This document shows positions 23,490 to 36,800 of a stretch of 64,000 nucleotides of DNA, piece after piece. Below the pieces are notes generated by a model. The model had not been told where the DNA came from. It saw only the letters and a list, made by a program, of their open reading frames with translations, and made no database searches. The DNA lies in the NCBI GenBank assembly GCA_900660155.1, contig CABFPE010000301.1, forward strand, positions 782,472 through 846,471. The letters are read 5' to 3'. The stretch is from Hofstenia miamia. Taxonomy: Eukaryota; Xenacoelomorpha; Acoela; Hofsteniidae. The first letter of the stretch is position 1. Each line of letters begins with the position of its first letter. A program made the position numbers and the translations under genes.

Positions 23490-23870
23490 AGAAGGAAGAC
23501 AAACTTAGCAATGGAATTGATAGACTACAGGAAGGCATATGACAACATATCACATAGGTGGGTATTGAGGACATTAGAGGCCAATGGGTTTCATGGAAAT
23601 TGGTTAAGTTTCTAGATACAGAGATGGGAAAGTGGTAGACTGAGATTGACTGACACAGGTTGAGGTTTAGGCATCCCAATGTTTGTAGTTAGCTTTATCC
23701 CCTCAATGAAAAGTTAAAGGATACAGGTATAGGGTATAAGTTGGAGAAAAATGGTAGAGCAGTGAGTCACCTGTGGTACATGAATGATCTGAAGATGTAT
23801 GCTAGTCCAAGGAAGATGTTTCAGAAACAAGTGGAGACATTGGAGAAAGCAAGCAGAGATTCTGGTTATT
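23490..23870 (+). mobile_element. LINE reverse transcriptase fragment, R2/NeSL-like
   Basis: The stretch MELIDYRKAYDNISHRWVLR (about 23512-23571) matches the IDYKKAYDSVPHSWI block of animal non-LTR retrotransposons that resemble R2/NeSL. Further on, in another frame, SHLWYMNDLKMYASP (23765-23809) corresponds to the block around the YxDD active site, here YMND at 23777-23788. There are frameshifts and stops between the blocks and no full ORF, so it is a dead 5'- and 3'-truncated piece. The (AAT)n run just after it at 23871-23895 may mark the old 3' end. Confidence 0.7.
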
Positions 23871-24867
23871 ACAATAATAATAATAATAATTTATTGTGCT
23901 CATATGACTAAATAAATATTTGACATCAGACTCTACTTTTTATAGTAATCAAAAAATTAAATATAGAAAACTTGATTGTTTCCTGAGTGACATTACAATT
24001 CAAAAACTTAATTTGGATACCAGTTCAAAATTTTTTATATTCATTACATAATGTTGGTTAACTGAAAAGTTGGCTTGCTTTTAGTCCATGTGAATTATAG
24101 TCATTGTGACGCAGAGATATCACATCAAATATAAAATATTGAAAATTTGTCTAAACCATCAAATAATTTGTCGTCTTTGCAACTTGTGAAAACAAGTTTG
24201 AATAATGATGCTCAAATAACCCTATTCCATTATTTGAATTCCCATTTAAACAACTGTTGTTCATGCCATTATTTGACAATTAACATTATTATTGACGATA
24301 AATATGAATAGCTTGTCGTAATTTGAGATAATATGCGCATTTCATAGCTTCAAAAATTCAACATTAGCATAAACTTGTTATTTTGCCAGTAATCAAAACT
24401 TCTAATATCAAATTTTAAGAAATGTTCAAATACTTGAAACAGAATAAATCATTTGAATTTGAATACAAATAATGAAGTAGAATATTGGCTTTTTTTCGTA
24501 ATACGTATAATGTTTATCACATTTTCAATATTTGAATTGTCTTTTGTAAACTCTGTATGTCTTTTTCAATATGGATACATATACATAAGTAAGGGTTACG
24601 CCATCTTTCGAGCATCCTGTTTACTAATTTGACGTCAATGTTGCTATAGAATTTTTCTTTAAGTGTCCCTTAACAACGGGAGATGGAGTTGGTTGAAACA
24701 CTTATATTAACATGTTTTAAATGCGATTTCATTTTGTATAGTTGGCTGTGATTCATGTTTGGTCAAGTTTGACCATATTTTATGTTTAAACCTTAGTGGC
24801 TATTTACAATTTTCAGGTAAGTCATTGTATTCTTTAAGTTGTTTACTATCTAACGTTTTCCTTAAGT

Positions 24868-25698
24868 ATGAAAAAAGAAGGAGAAAGAGAACCCCTCGCT
24901 GAGGGCAGTAATTTTGACGTTAATGTCGCTGAATTGAAAAAAATGATGGAACAGCGTCGCCTAGAATTAATTGAACATATAAAGTGTAACTTCGGGGATA
25001 TTAATGGATTATGTAAAAGTTTAAAAACGAATGTAGAAGTAGGTTAGTAGTAAATAGCGATTTTCCTATTATCATTGATAATATTCGTATAGGACTATCA
25101 AGTGATGATATTTCAGTTCGTCGTGACGTTTTCGGTTCTAATTTCGTTAAACCAAAGAAACCCAAAACCTTCTTAGAACTTATGTGGGATGCTATTCAAG
25201 ATACAACATTGATCATTTTAATTGCTGCGGCGATTGTTTCATTAATTTTAGCTTTTATTCCCAAGGGTGAAGAACGTAAGAATTTATTTGCATTTTCTGC
25301 CATAAGACATGAATTTAGATACGGACGATGGGCCTGCTGAATGGATTGAGAGTGTTGCTATTTTAGCTGCTGTAGCATTAGTTGTTATTGTAACAGCGTT
25401 TAATGATTATAGTAAGGAAAAGCAATTTAGAGGATTACAAAAACAAATTGAAGATGAACAAAAAATGGATCTTTTACGTAATGGTATCGTTCAAAAAATT
25501 AATGTTGCTGATATTGTTGTTGGAGATGTAATGCTTATTAAATACGGTAAGTCGTATTTCATTTTCAAGATCTAAACGTAAGTTAGGTGATTCAATACCT
25601 GCTGATGGCATTATATTCCAGAGTAATGATCTTAAGATAGATGAAAGTTCAATGACAGGTGAATCCAATATCATAAAAAAGAGTGTAGCCCAAGATCC
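24868..25698 (+). pseudogene. Duplicate copy of PMCA exons 1-4, probably an assembly artefact
   Basis: Exons equivalent to 26617-27447 are found at 24868-25042, 25093-25275, 25307-25546 and 25587-25698 with the same introns. The copy ends at the N at 25699. Because the introns and flanking non-coding DNA match as well as the exons, a biological duplicate is unlikely. It should not be annotated as a second gene. Confidence 0.85.
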
Positions 25699-26565
25699 NA
25701 AAAAATTAAATATAGAAAACTTGATTGTTTCCTGAGTGACATTACAATTCAAAAACTTAATTTGGATACCAGTTCAAAATTTTTTATATTCATTACATAA
25801 TGTTGGTTAACTGAAAAGTTGGCTTGCTTTTAGTCCATGTGAATTATAGTCATTGTGACGCAGAGATATCACATCAAATATAAAATATTGAAAATTTGTC
25901 TAAACCATCAAATAATTTGTCGTCTTTGCAACTTGTGAAAACAAGTTTGAATAATGATGCTCAAATAACCCTATTCCATTATTTGAATTCCCATTTAAAC
26001 AACTGTTGTTCATGCCATTATTTGACAATTAACATTATTATTGACGATAAATATGAATAGCTTGTCGTAATTTGAGATAATATGCGCATTTCATAGCTTC
26101 AAAAATTCAACATTAGCATAAACTTGTTATTTTGCCAGTAATCAAAACTTCTAATATCAAATTTTAAGAAATGTTCAAATACTTGAAACAGAATAAATCA
26201 TTTGAATTTGAATACAAATAATGAAGTAGAATATTGGCTTTTTTTCGTAATACGTATAATGTTTATCACATTTTCAATATTTGAATTGTCTTTTGTAAAC
26301 TCTGTATGTCTTTTTCAATATGGATACATATACATAAGTAAGGGTTACGCCATCTTTCGAGCATCCTGTTTACTAATTTGACGTCAATGTTGCTATAGAA
26401 TTTTTCTTTAAGTGTCCCTTAACAACGGGAGATGGAGTTGGTTGAAACACTTATATTAACATGTTTTAAATGCGATTTCATTTTGTATAGTTGGCTGTGA
26501 TTCATGTTTGGTCAAGTTTGACCATATTTTATGTTTAAACCTTAGTGGCTATTTACAATTTTCAG

Positions 26566-26615
26566 GTAAGTCATTGTATTCTTTAAGTTGTTTACTATCT
26601 AACGTTTTCCTTAAG
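26566..26615 (+). other. Probable 5'-UTR intron just before the PMCA start codon
   Basis: The sequence has a perfect donor CAG|GTAAGT, a branch-like CTATCTAAC followed by a pyrimidine run, and an acceptor CCTTAAG one base before the ATG. Length would be 50 nt, in line with the next introns. The acceptor could instead receive a spliced leader; without transcripts the two cannot be told apart. The same site occurs at 24817-24866 in the duplicate. Confidence 0.5.
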
Positions 26616-26616
26616 T

Positions 26617-26791
26617 ATGAAAAAAGAAGGAGAAAGAGAACCCCTCGCTGAGGGCAGTAATTTTGACGTTAATGTCGCTGAATTGAAAAAAATGATGGAA
26701 CAGCGTCGCCTAGAATTAATTGAACATATAAAGTGTAACTTCGGGGATATTAATGGATTATGTAAAAGTTTAAAAACGAATGTAGAAGTAG
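26617..26791 (+). CDS. PMCA exon 1, N-terminal cytosolic tail
   Basis: It encodes residues 1-58: an acidic/basic start [18 protein letters not shown], then a helix ending [11 protein letters not shown]. The exon ends after the first base of a Gly codon. The following 50-nt intron (26792-26841) has donor GTTAGT and acceptor TATAG. Confidence 0.9.
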
Positions 26792-28581
26792 GTTAGTAGT
26801 AAATAGCGATTTTCCTATTATCATTGATAATATTCGTATAGGACTATCAAGTGATGATATTTCAGTTCGTCGTGACGTTTTCGGTTCTAATTTCGTTAAA
26901 CCAAAGAAACCCAAAACCTTCTTAGAACTTATGTGGGATGCTATTCAAGATACAACATTGATCATTTTAATTGCTGCGGCGATTGTTTCATTAATTTTAG
27001 CTTTTATTCCCAAGGGTGAAGAACGTAAGAATTTATTTGCATTTTCTGCCATAAGACATGAATTTAGATACGGACGATGGGCCTGCTGAATGGATTGAGA
27101 GTGTTGCTATTTTAGCTGCTGTAGCATTAGTTGTTATTGTAACAGCGTTTAATGATTATAGTAAGGAAAAGCAATTTAGAGGATTACAAAAACAAATTGA
27201 AGATGAACAAAAAATGGATCTTTTACGTAATGGTATCGTTCAAAAAATTAATGTTGCTGATATTGTTGTTGGAGATGTAATGCTTATTAAATACGGTAAG
27301 TCGTATTTCATTTTCAAGATCTAAACGTAAGTTAGGTGATTCAATACCTGCTGATGGCATTATATTCCAGAGTAATGATCTTAAGATAGATGAAAGTTCA
27401 ATGACAGGTGAATCCAATATCATAAAAAAGAGTGTAGCCCAAGATCCTGGTGTAATGGCAGGTACAACAAATACTTTATTATTCATCGTAAAAAAATTTT
27501 ACTAGGAACAAACGTTATGGAAGGAGGCGGGCGCGCCATCGTTGTTGCCGTGGGTAAAAATTCTCAATCAGGAATAATAATGGAACTACTCGGCGCCACA
27601 GAAAACAAAAATGAAGTCAAGGATAAAAAGCCGGTTGAAAAGAAAAATTCAACTACAGAATGTTACAATAATAAAGAAGGGACTGGTATGTCTTATTTTT
27701 ATTTCGAATAAAAATATTTATAGATTTGGCGCAAAATGGTGGAAATAATGTCAATGAAGAAGTACTTGAAGTAGAATCGGAATCCACTAAGCCCAGTCCT
27801 TCTAACAAAGGGTCTTCCAAAGAACAAAGTGTTTTACAGACAAAGCTTACGAAACTTACTATTCTTATAGGCAAATTAGGTAAAGAATTTTTGCGAATTT
27901 TTTATTGTTTGCTCTTTTGTTTGCAAATCTGTATAGTTACACTAAAAGTTATTAGAAATCTTATGAAATTCTTAATAATCTATTAATGCAGTTTAGTGTG
28001 AGCATGTATAATAAAGACCATTTTCATTGTTAATTTTAGGTATGCTTATGGCAGTTTTAACGGTGTTAGCGCTTTCAATACGCTTTATTGCTACCGAAGT
28101 ATACCATCGTAGAATGCCATCAATGCTTTGGCTTTCACAATTAGTTAGATTTTTTATCATTGGTATAACAGTTTTGGTGGTTGCTGTTCCAGAAGGGCTT
28201 CCATTAGCAGTCACCATTTCCTTAGCCTATTCCGTCAAGGTATGTATAGTAATCGTCCTCCGTGTGCTTGTGCCTACATATTTTTAGAAAATGATGAAAG
28301 ATCACAACTTGGTGCGCCATTTGGATGCTTGCGAAACAATGGGCAGTGCTACCACTATCTGTTCCGACAAAACTGGAACACTAACAAAAAATCGCATGAA
28401 CGTCACTCAAATTTATGCTGGTCAACATCATTATAAAGATATTAATGAATTCTCGCCTACTGAGCAATTTAAGAAAATATTAGGAGAATCTATTGCAGTA
28501 AATAGTTCGTACACTTCTCAAATAGTGGTAAGATTTTTGTCGACTATATAATCTGTTGGTGTTACTTATAGATTATATAAN

Positions 28582-28624
<43 letters not shown>

Positions 28625-31600
28625 GTCAGTTGTAGTATGGGAATCCGAGGAGGGTGTACAGGTGACTGATTTTTCAAAAATCCCATAGTGCAACTGACGG
28701 ATTTTTAGTTTACTCATTTCTTTTGTTAGTTTTTTTATTAGGATCAGTTTGTATATTTATTCTAACTGCATTGAAATTAATTTTAATCAAAAAATAATTT
28801 TTTTACCAAATAAATCAGTTGTGAATATATGTGTCAGTTGTACAATAGCGAATTTATATGAAGTCACCTGTACAATATATATACTTTCCTATATATTATC
28901 TAATTATACAGGGTGATTAGAAGTCAATTCCGGGTTTTAAACTTTTCTATTCATTTTAATAATTGATCGATTGTTTGCAAACAAGTCTCATAACAAAATG
29001 CATATTTCAAAATTTATTTTAATGTGTTTCAGATTCATTTGTGAGTATTAAATAGTTTAATTCTTTAAGTTCTCTGGTTCGTTCCCTGAGTCATTTCGTT
29101 CATTATACGCCAGCTTTGAGAATGCTCAGCGTTTACGAAAGAATTCAGATTGTTTTATTGATGGCTCAACTGCAATCTGTGACTTTTGAATGAAGACACC
29201 TTGCACGTGATGGGTGTGAATGTGGGAAGTGAAAGGACAATCGGAGACACCTTCACTCGGTTCAAGGAAACGGGCTGTGTTGGACAGGAGGAGAAGTGGG
29301 CACCCATCTAACAAAGAGGAGCATGGAGAAGTTCTGGAACAGTTACTGGAAGAAAACAGCAACACCTCTATCCGTAAGCTGTGCAATGAAACAGGTCATT
29401 CTTATGGAAGGATACAATATCCGCTGAAAGTTGGACTGAAAAAATGTCCATACAAGTTGCAAGTTCATCAAGGATTATCAGAAGAAGATTGCGCCAGCCG
29501 ATTTCAAATGTGTAATGATCTGCTTTTTTGATGGCTGAAGGTAAAGAGTTTCTGAAACGAATAGAATTTTCTGACGAGGCAACATTCAACATTAAGGGAC
29601 TTGTCAATCGCCATAACTGCAGTATATGACAATCATCTGCTTCAAAGGAAGCAATAAAACGTGTACAAGAAGGTGCCGAAATCACTGGGGCATTAGTTGA
29701 TTTACGGACCTTTTTTTTTGAAGAAAATGTTTCGTCAGAAAACTATGGAGGAAGATCGGTCTAACATTATTAACCTTTAAAACTTTGTATTTCATTTTAT
29801 GTGTATGCACAATCTGAATAAACGAATCTTACAAATATTATCTTCTAATGGAAACAAAGATGAGACTCAGATTACAAAATGGTGCCAATTTAAAAATTTG
29901 ACTACCTCCAATGCTCACAGATGATTCTGAAACACATTAAAATATGAAATTTGATATAAGACTTGTTTGCAAACATTGTATCAATTATTAAAATATAAAC
30001 ATTTAAAATCCAGAAGGGACTTCTTGATCGCCTGCTATAGCATTAAAGCAAATTCATTATATTGCTCAATGTTTTGTAATTAGTGGTTATGGGCATTTAG
30101 GTATTAATAATAAGAATAAAATACTTCCTAAATTTAGAATGTTTGAAATATGTTTAGCCTCTCTCTAATAAGCACGCGTGATATGAAACACAGTACTTTA
30201 TAGTTAGTTTACTTAATGGTGGACTTACATAAGTAGGTTTGTGAATTTCTTAATTTGTATCAAGTTGAATATGAAAAAGGAACCATTATACTAATTTTCG
30301 TCAGTAGGCATGGCATTGAACCATTTTGTGAATACACCATTGCCTCCTATAATAATTGGATGCGCTCTTTAAGTCAACCTCCTGGCGTTTGAAAAATGCG
30401 GGAATTCATATTTCTAAAATGGATGTTGCCCCAACTAAAAATACTGGTCATTTATTTCCAATTGCTCAAAAAGAGGATGTTGCTCCATTTTCGGAAAAAT
30501 GAATAAGAAAAATTTTAATATGAATAACAACGAGCCTAACTCTGATATCAATGACTAACCTATACGCAGTAAGCGAAATGATTTATCAGCATTGGAAGTT
30601 TTTGTTAAAATTTGTTCTTTCTTTATTTCACTAAATGTTCATTTTTGTTGCAATATATTCGTGGAAAACACTGCCATTCCTCATATTTGTACAAGTGACT
30701 AATATATATATATATATATAAGAGCCGTTTTAGGTTACCATTTTTGAGATTTTTGGACCCAAAACGGCTCGGCCTCTAATTTTGGTAACCCAAAGCGCCT
30801 CTTTGCAGTTCTAGGCCTTCTAACAACCGGATTTTTAAAATTTTCCGCTTTTTTTAAAAAATAACATCTTGGACCCATAACGCCTTTATAATTTTTCAAT
30901 ATCACTTGAAAGTTGGAAAAAAATATTTTTTTTGCTCTAAATGGGCTTATTTGAAATACTTTGAATTAAAAAATGTCTTAGATGTTCATATATGAAGGGT
31001 AGCGCATCCACAAAGCAGAAAATTTTTGGCATTGAAATGGGGGTGCCATGTTTTGCTGCTCTCCCTCTATGATACCCATGCCAATAAACATGAAATTCGA
31101 GATTTATATCTGCAAGACTTCTAAGTGCATGATAAAAACAAAAAAATTGAAGAAAAAATATTGAAAAGTTATATTTTTGCTGGTAAACCAAAGCGCCTCT
31201 GAAAAAAATGGGAGACCCAAAGTGGCTCTGAGAAGACACAAAGCGCTATATATATTTATGAAAATGATTTTTTTGTAAAATATTGGCGCTTTGTAACAAT
31301 ATTTTTAGTAGAGAATGAAAGTTTAGTTTTTGTATGAATAATAACAGTGTAATGAATAACTAAAGCTGTCACAACATGACAATTCTCATGGTATTGCAAT
31401 ACCTATCAACTCATGATAGAAAAAACTTTTTTTTCATATCACGATACCTCTGAAAACCAGGGAAAATGAAAATTTTAGCCCATTGTATTTTCATAATTAT
31501 TGAAATTATTTGATCGCATTCCATACATGGGTCCACTATTTGCAAATAGTGCAAATAGGCACCCTTCTTCGGGTTGTCCACTCTTTGTGTTAATCCCAAT

Positions 31601-33805
31601 TTACATAGTGCCTCTAGTTATATCAAAAAAATACAGTAACATAAGTTATCATTATATAATAATAGCCACGCATGTGCACGTTCATATGGACAAAAATTAT
31701 ATATTATCAGCTCATTTCATTTGAAATTTCTTATTTTAATGATATACTATTATTGCACATTGCTACAAAAATGGCATGCTTTTAGAATGGTGACACAGTA
31801 AAAATGCAATATTTTTAGAAAATATCATTTCTAGGAAGGCATTGATTGAAAATGCAGTGATGCATATACGTTATTACTTAATGTTACATTTATAGATGTA
31901 ATTTTAGTCTTAAAACAACTAAAACAATTTCAAAACCGATATCTTCAATATTAAATGAAATATAGAAAGGGCTTCTTCACTGCGTTTATCATTTCAAAGA
32001 AGTAATTAGTAATAAATACAGTAGTCCATAAAGGTATTACCAAACATTATAATTCCAGTCATAATTTTTGTCAATGAAATGCATAAAGATAGTCGGAAAG
32101 CAATGTCTTCAATATTTATTGAGATATAGAACATTTCTTACTAAATAATCACTTCTCAGTTATCTCCCATTTAGAAAATCATTGATAAAAAAGCAGTAGT
32201 CCATATAAAATTTTGTTAAATATTGCCATTTTAGGGATATTTTCAGGTTTCTAAATTAATAAAACCAATCCGAAAGTAAAATCTTTAAGAATCATGAGAA
32301 ATTAGCGCATTTCTGAAATAATGTTGCATCATTTCGCGGGGATGTCACATCAACTGAATTATTTTTGTCAATTTTCAATTTTAAAAAATTTGCGACTATA
32401 TATATATATATATATATCACAGACATAAAAGTGAAGTGAGAGCGAGAGATTGGAGAATTTGAGCAGAGCATGGTAAGGGAGAAATCCATTTGAAAGAACG
32501 TTTCTTGAACCGTTCCATAGAGTGGAACAGGGCATGAGAATGCCACCAACAGGGAAAAGCATAAAGAATTGCACAAGTAATGGACTTGAACAACGAGAGC
32601 TTCACACATGTCAAGCTAGTTGACCTCCAAGATGGGTATGAGGAGGAGAAAAATTCACTGGGGGAGGTAGATCCATCGGGGGACACTGAAAAGGAGTTAC
32701 CATATGTCTTGGTTGGGATAAAATCAAAATGGTTAACAGAAGACTAAATAGACAACAGCTCCAGTTCAGATGAAAATCGCAGTGTCTTCGCATGCAGTAA
32801 GTAGGACGAGTTGAGAACAGATTGAAAGAGGTCGTTAATGGTATCAAGAAAGAAAAGATCAGCACACACAGAACATTGACGTGGGCCACTAGCCACAAAA
32901 GCAGGGAAAGAGATAAATTAATTGATCTTGACATACTGGTTAGATAAACTTTGCCATCCTGAGTAGAGTAGGTGAGATAATGACTTTTTGTGAACACGTA
33001 ACAAAGACTTCACTTCTGACCGGTTTTATTAGTTTTTGAAAGTTTAAGTTCGGCCTACAATTGTATTTTTGATAAAATTTCACATGGAAAAAAATTTTTA
33101 ATAAATGCCTTTTTTGATATGATATAACTGAAACTGTGCGATTTAATATGAAATACTCTGTAAATATTGCATATATCATTTTTGTTTTTAAAACATAAAT
33201 CTTGTGCAATACTCCATTTTTTAATCAATGACTTCTTTGGATAATATAACCGAAGCATATTAAGGAATAATTTACATCTCATTGAATATTGAAGATAACG
33301 GTTTTAATAGTTTTAAAACTGTGGCTCTATGTAATTTCAAGTTAATACAGAAAAGAGTATCAATGTAAAATTTTTGCAAATAATGCGCTATGTATAGAAT
33401 GCGCTCAAAGAATTTAACTAATTATGAAGTTTTAATGGGCTTAATTTTCGTTTTCTTTGATGATAATTTGTGCTGCAATGCGTTTTTCATATTGTGGGTA
33501 GATATATGTTAGGGCTGGCAACGATTAATTTATTTTAATAGTAATTTAAAATTCTCCACTAACATTTATTGACAAACTCATTTAAGGAAAAATAAGGAGT
33601 TTTCTTATTCAAATATTATCAGATAATCATCTACATATATATATATATATTTTTTTTTAAATAACTTATAAAAGTGTATCAAATTTACTTTTGTTTTTTT
33701 TAGAAAACACAAACAGACATATATATATATATATATNNNNNNNNNNNNNNNNNNNNNNNNNNNNNNNNNNNNNNNNNNNNNNNNNNNNNNNNNNNNNNNN
33801 NNNNN

Positions 33806-33840
<35 letters not shown>

Positions 33841-36800
33841 GTTTTATATATATATATAGGTGCTGTATGCATTAGAGCATTTCTTAACAGTGTATAAAAC
33901 ACCAGTGGCGTCCGATGTCCCATAGTATACATAATCATTTTCATGATTTTTGCATGCATAGTTGACATTATACACATTTGTCTAACATTAAATAATATGC
34001 CTACAGCCCCATTATAAATTATCGCATGCGTATATATTGTACAGCTTAAGAACTCTCTAACTTGCGCTTTGTACAATTCACACGCACACTTGCGCTTTGT
34101 GCGACTTATTAACTTTCAAATATAATTTCTCAAACTATACACTGTTAATTTTAAATTATGGCAATGTAATTAGTATTTTGGTATATAATGATTTTTTGAT
34201 CAGAAAGCAAATTTGAAAAAAATAACAGCATAATCCGCAGCCTTGCGCTTTGTATACAAAATACACACATACTTGCACGTTGTACAAACACATTCTTATC
34301 AAAAACATTTATTTTAAGAATCAACAATTATGCTGGAAATTATAACTTAAAACGCGAGAAGACTTGATTTACCTCAGAATGAATTTTAAACCAGATCGAG
34401 CTACAATGAACCTCTTTGAATGGGACTATGTGGAGAGCCGAACCGAAAATACTCAAAAGTAAAGGCTTTTAAACATTTCGGCTTGTTGACAAGTCTGACT
34501 ATAAATACTTAACTAGCTATGTCAATGCGACTTTCTATATTTACGCGCCTATAAATAGTGGTAAGTTTGCCTGATGTGCAAAGAGTAATTACAGCATGGC
34601 AAAATTTCGCAATTAAAACTAAATTTTTAAAGTGCAAATGTGTGTGCAATATTTTTTTATACAGAGACTTCAATTTTTTAATAAAAAATGTGAATTTAAA
34701 AATGCTTTAGAAAGTGTTTTCTGCCTCGAAACATTTGTTAATACCGAACTGCTAACTTGTGCTTTGTACTATGTGAAAATCCGTTCAGCTTACACTTGAT
34801 GCACTTTTTTCAAATACAAAGAGCAAGTATAAGTTTATATATATATATATATACTGCTCTGGAGCAAAGCTGTATCGCCCTCTCACCTTGTAGAACATAT
34901 CTGCTGATAAAATTGTAAAATTGTATTTTGAACTCCATATGCACGCTTCTTACACTAAAATTAATCGTATTGATTTATGGAGTAACTATGCATAAATGTT
35001 GCCTTGAATGTCGGTTATAACAAACAAAAAAGTGTCTGGCCATTTTGGCTCAGAACCGTATGTATATGTGGATATTTGTTAAGCATATCTAGCCTCTGAA
35101 TTTCTATTTATTAGAATTGAAAACAATTGAAAATATCTGCTGCATCTGGAGATTGCAACATCTGTTTGCGTGCATTCTTTTTCCGTCTCTTTAACCATTT
35201 TTCTTGATAATGCTTTACTCAATGCAAGAATTGTACATGTAGAAGTCATATATTGCTTTCGAAATAAGTGTTATAATAGTCTTCTAGGCTGATATGGCTT
35301 CACAATTAGCTGAACACTTATTATTAGCGCTTTCCAAAAATAAGCACGACATGTTAATATTAAGGACATATTTGACCTTTCCAATGTAAGAAATGAGATA
35401 CTATAATATAGAATAATATTATATATATTCTAACAATGTAATGGTAATCACCCAACTTAGTTTCACATGTCTTAATTCGCTAATTTTTCAGTGTATTATT
35501 CAAGAATTAATATATTAAAAAATTGAGGAAATATATTTAATGGTTAAGATATAAATGAATTTATTACAACGTATATTTTTATTAAATTGGGTACACTTGG
35601 TCATCTTGAAAGAAGATAAAATAAATAAATTTATAGCATCACTGTTAGAATTTCCCTGCTAATTCCCTATTGATTCTATAAAAAGGCAAGAAAATTGAGA
35701 CAGTGAAGGTGTATTTTAACCAAAGTTTTAGAGAAGTGGAACTAAATTTTGGTGGAATTGTGTTTAAGAGATTTTACAACACTTCAAAGATTATCTCCGC
35801 ATTTATCCTCAACATCCAATGAATCATTTGGACGGCTACTTATTTAGATTTTAAGTTGATTCATTTCACGATTATCAAAAAAATTTTCATGGGAATTCCA
35901 ATATGTTCCTACCCGCTACTATTATTAAAAACAAAAAGGAGGACCATTTGGGCAAAATCATTAGAAAATGGTTTTGAAAGTTATTTTAATTCATTATTTC
36001 CAGTGCAATGCTTTTCTTTATTAATTTTGTCATTAGAATATAATATTTTTATCAATTGTATTTGCAAATAAAGGAGCACCGCTTCAAAATAGAATTAGCG
36101 TGGTTATCGTGTGTTGTTAAATGTTTAGCTTATCTCAATTCCCATTGGATTGTAATTGAATAATTTTGGTTGATATATGACCGATAACGTATTTACGCTT
36201 GCTTTACCACTTAAATTTCATTTCGTCGTTTGTTCAGATAATATTTCTTCATTTACATATCACATTTGATGACCTTGTTTATTTTCAAAACTTCCCAACT
36301 CTCAAATGGAAATTGTTTTTTTGATGCTGATGAAGTGAAGGGTTCTCTCGAAGCTTGAGCTGTTTAATATTGAAAAATTTGTACCAGTATTACATATATA
36401 TGCATCATTTGAATTTTAAACTTTTTCAAAGCGTACTGGGATGCAAGGGTGTGCACCTGTAAATTTTTCAAAGTTCATAAATAATATTTTACTAATCAAA
36501 GTTTTTCTAATATAGCATTCAATAAATTGTTTTAAACGTGAAGCAAGCTCAAACTCTATAGATATTTGACGAAAGTTTTTGAAAATTCATTCGCGGTATT
36601 AGATTTGGAAAATTTATCATTAAATCATTGCACCTAATTTTGTCAAGACTAGCTGTATAATTTGCTTGGTCGCACTAAAACTGATGTGAAGAACATATTG
36701 CTGATGCGGATTTTCCAAGGCACAGATCCTGGATTGCTTTGTCTTGTCGTTAGGAAATACAAAACAAGCCTGGAAATTTGTCGAATTTGGGAATTGCTTA

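Larger units (their letters stand above)
23951..27447. repeat. Assembly-type direct repeat, 1748 bp, joined by N at 25699
   Basis: 23951-25698 and 25700-27447 match at offset 1749 with no difference noticed. The repeat contains the upstream region and the first exons of PMCA. The first copy stops inside exon 4 exactly at the N, and the second continues into the rest of the gene. This is the pattern of two overlapping contigs placed end to end. Confidence 0.92.

Noticed and set aside
33691-33897. Frames running through the N gap and TA repeats
   Set aside because: They are made of unread bases and microsatellite.
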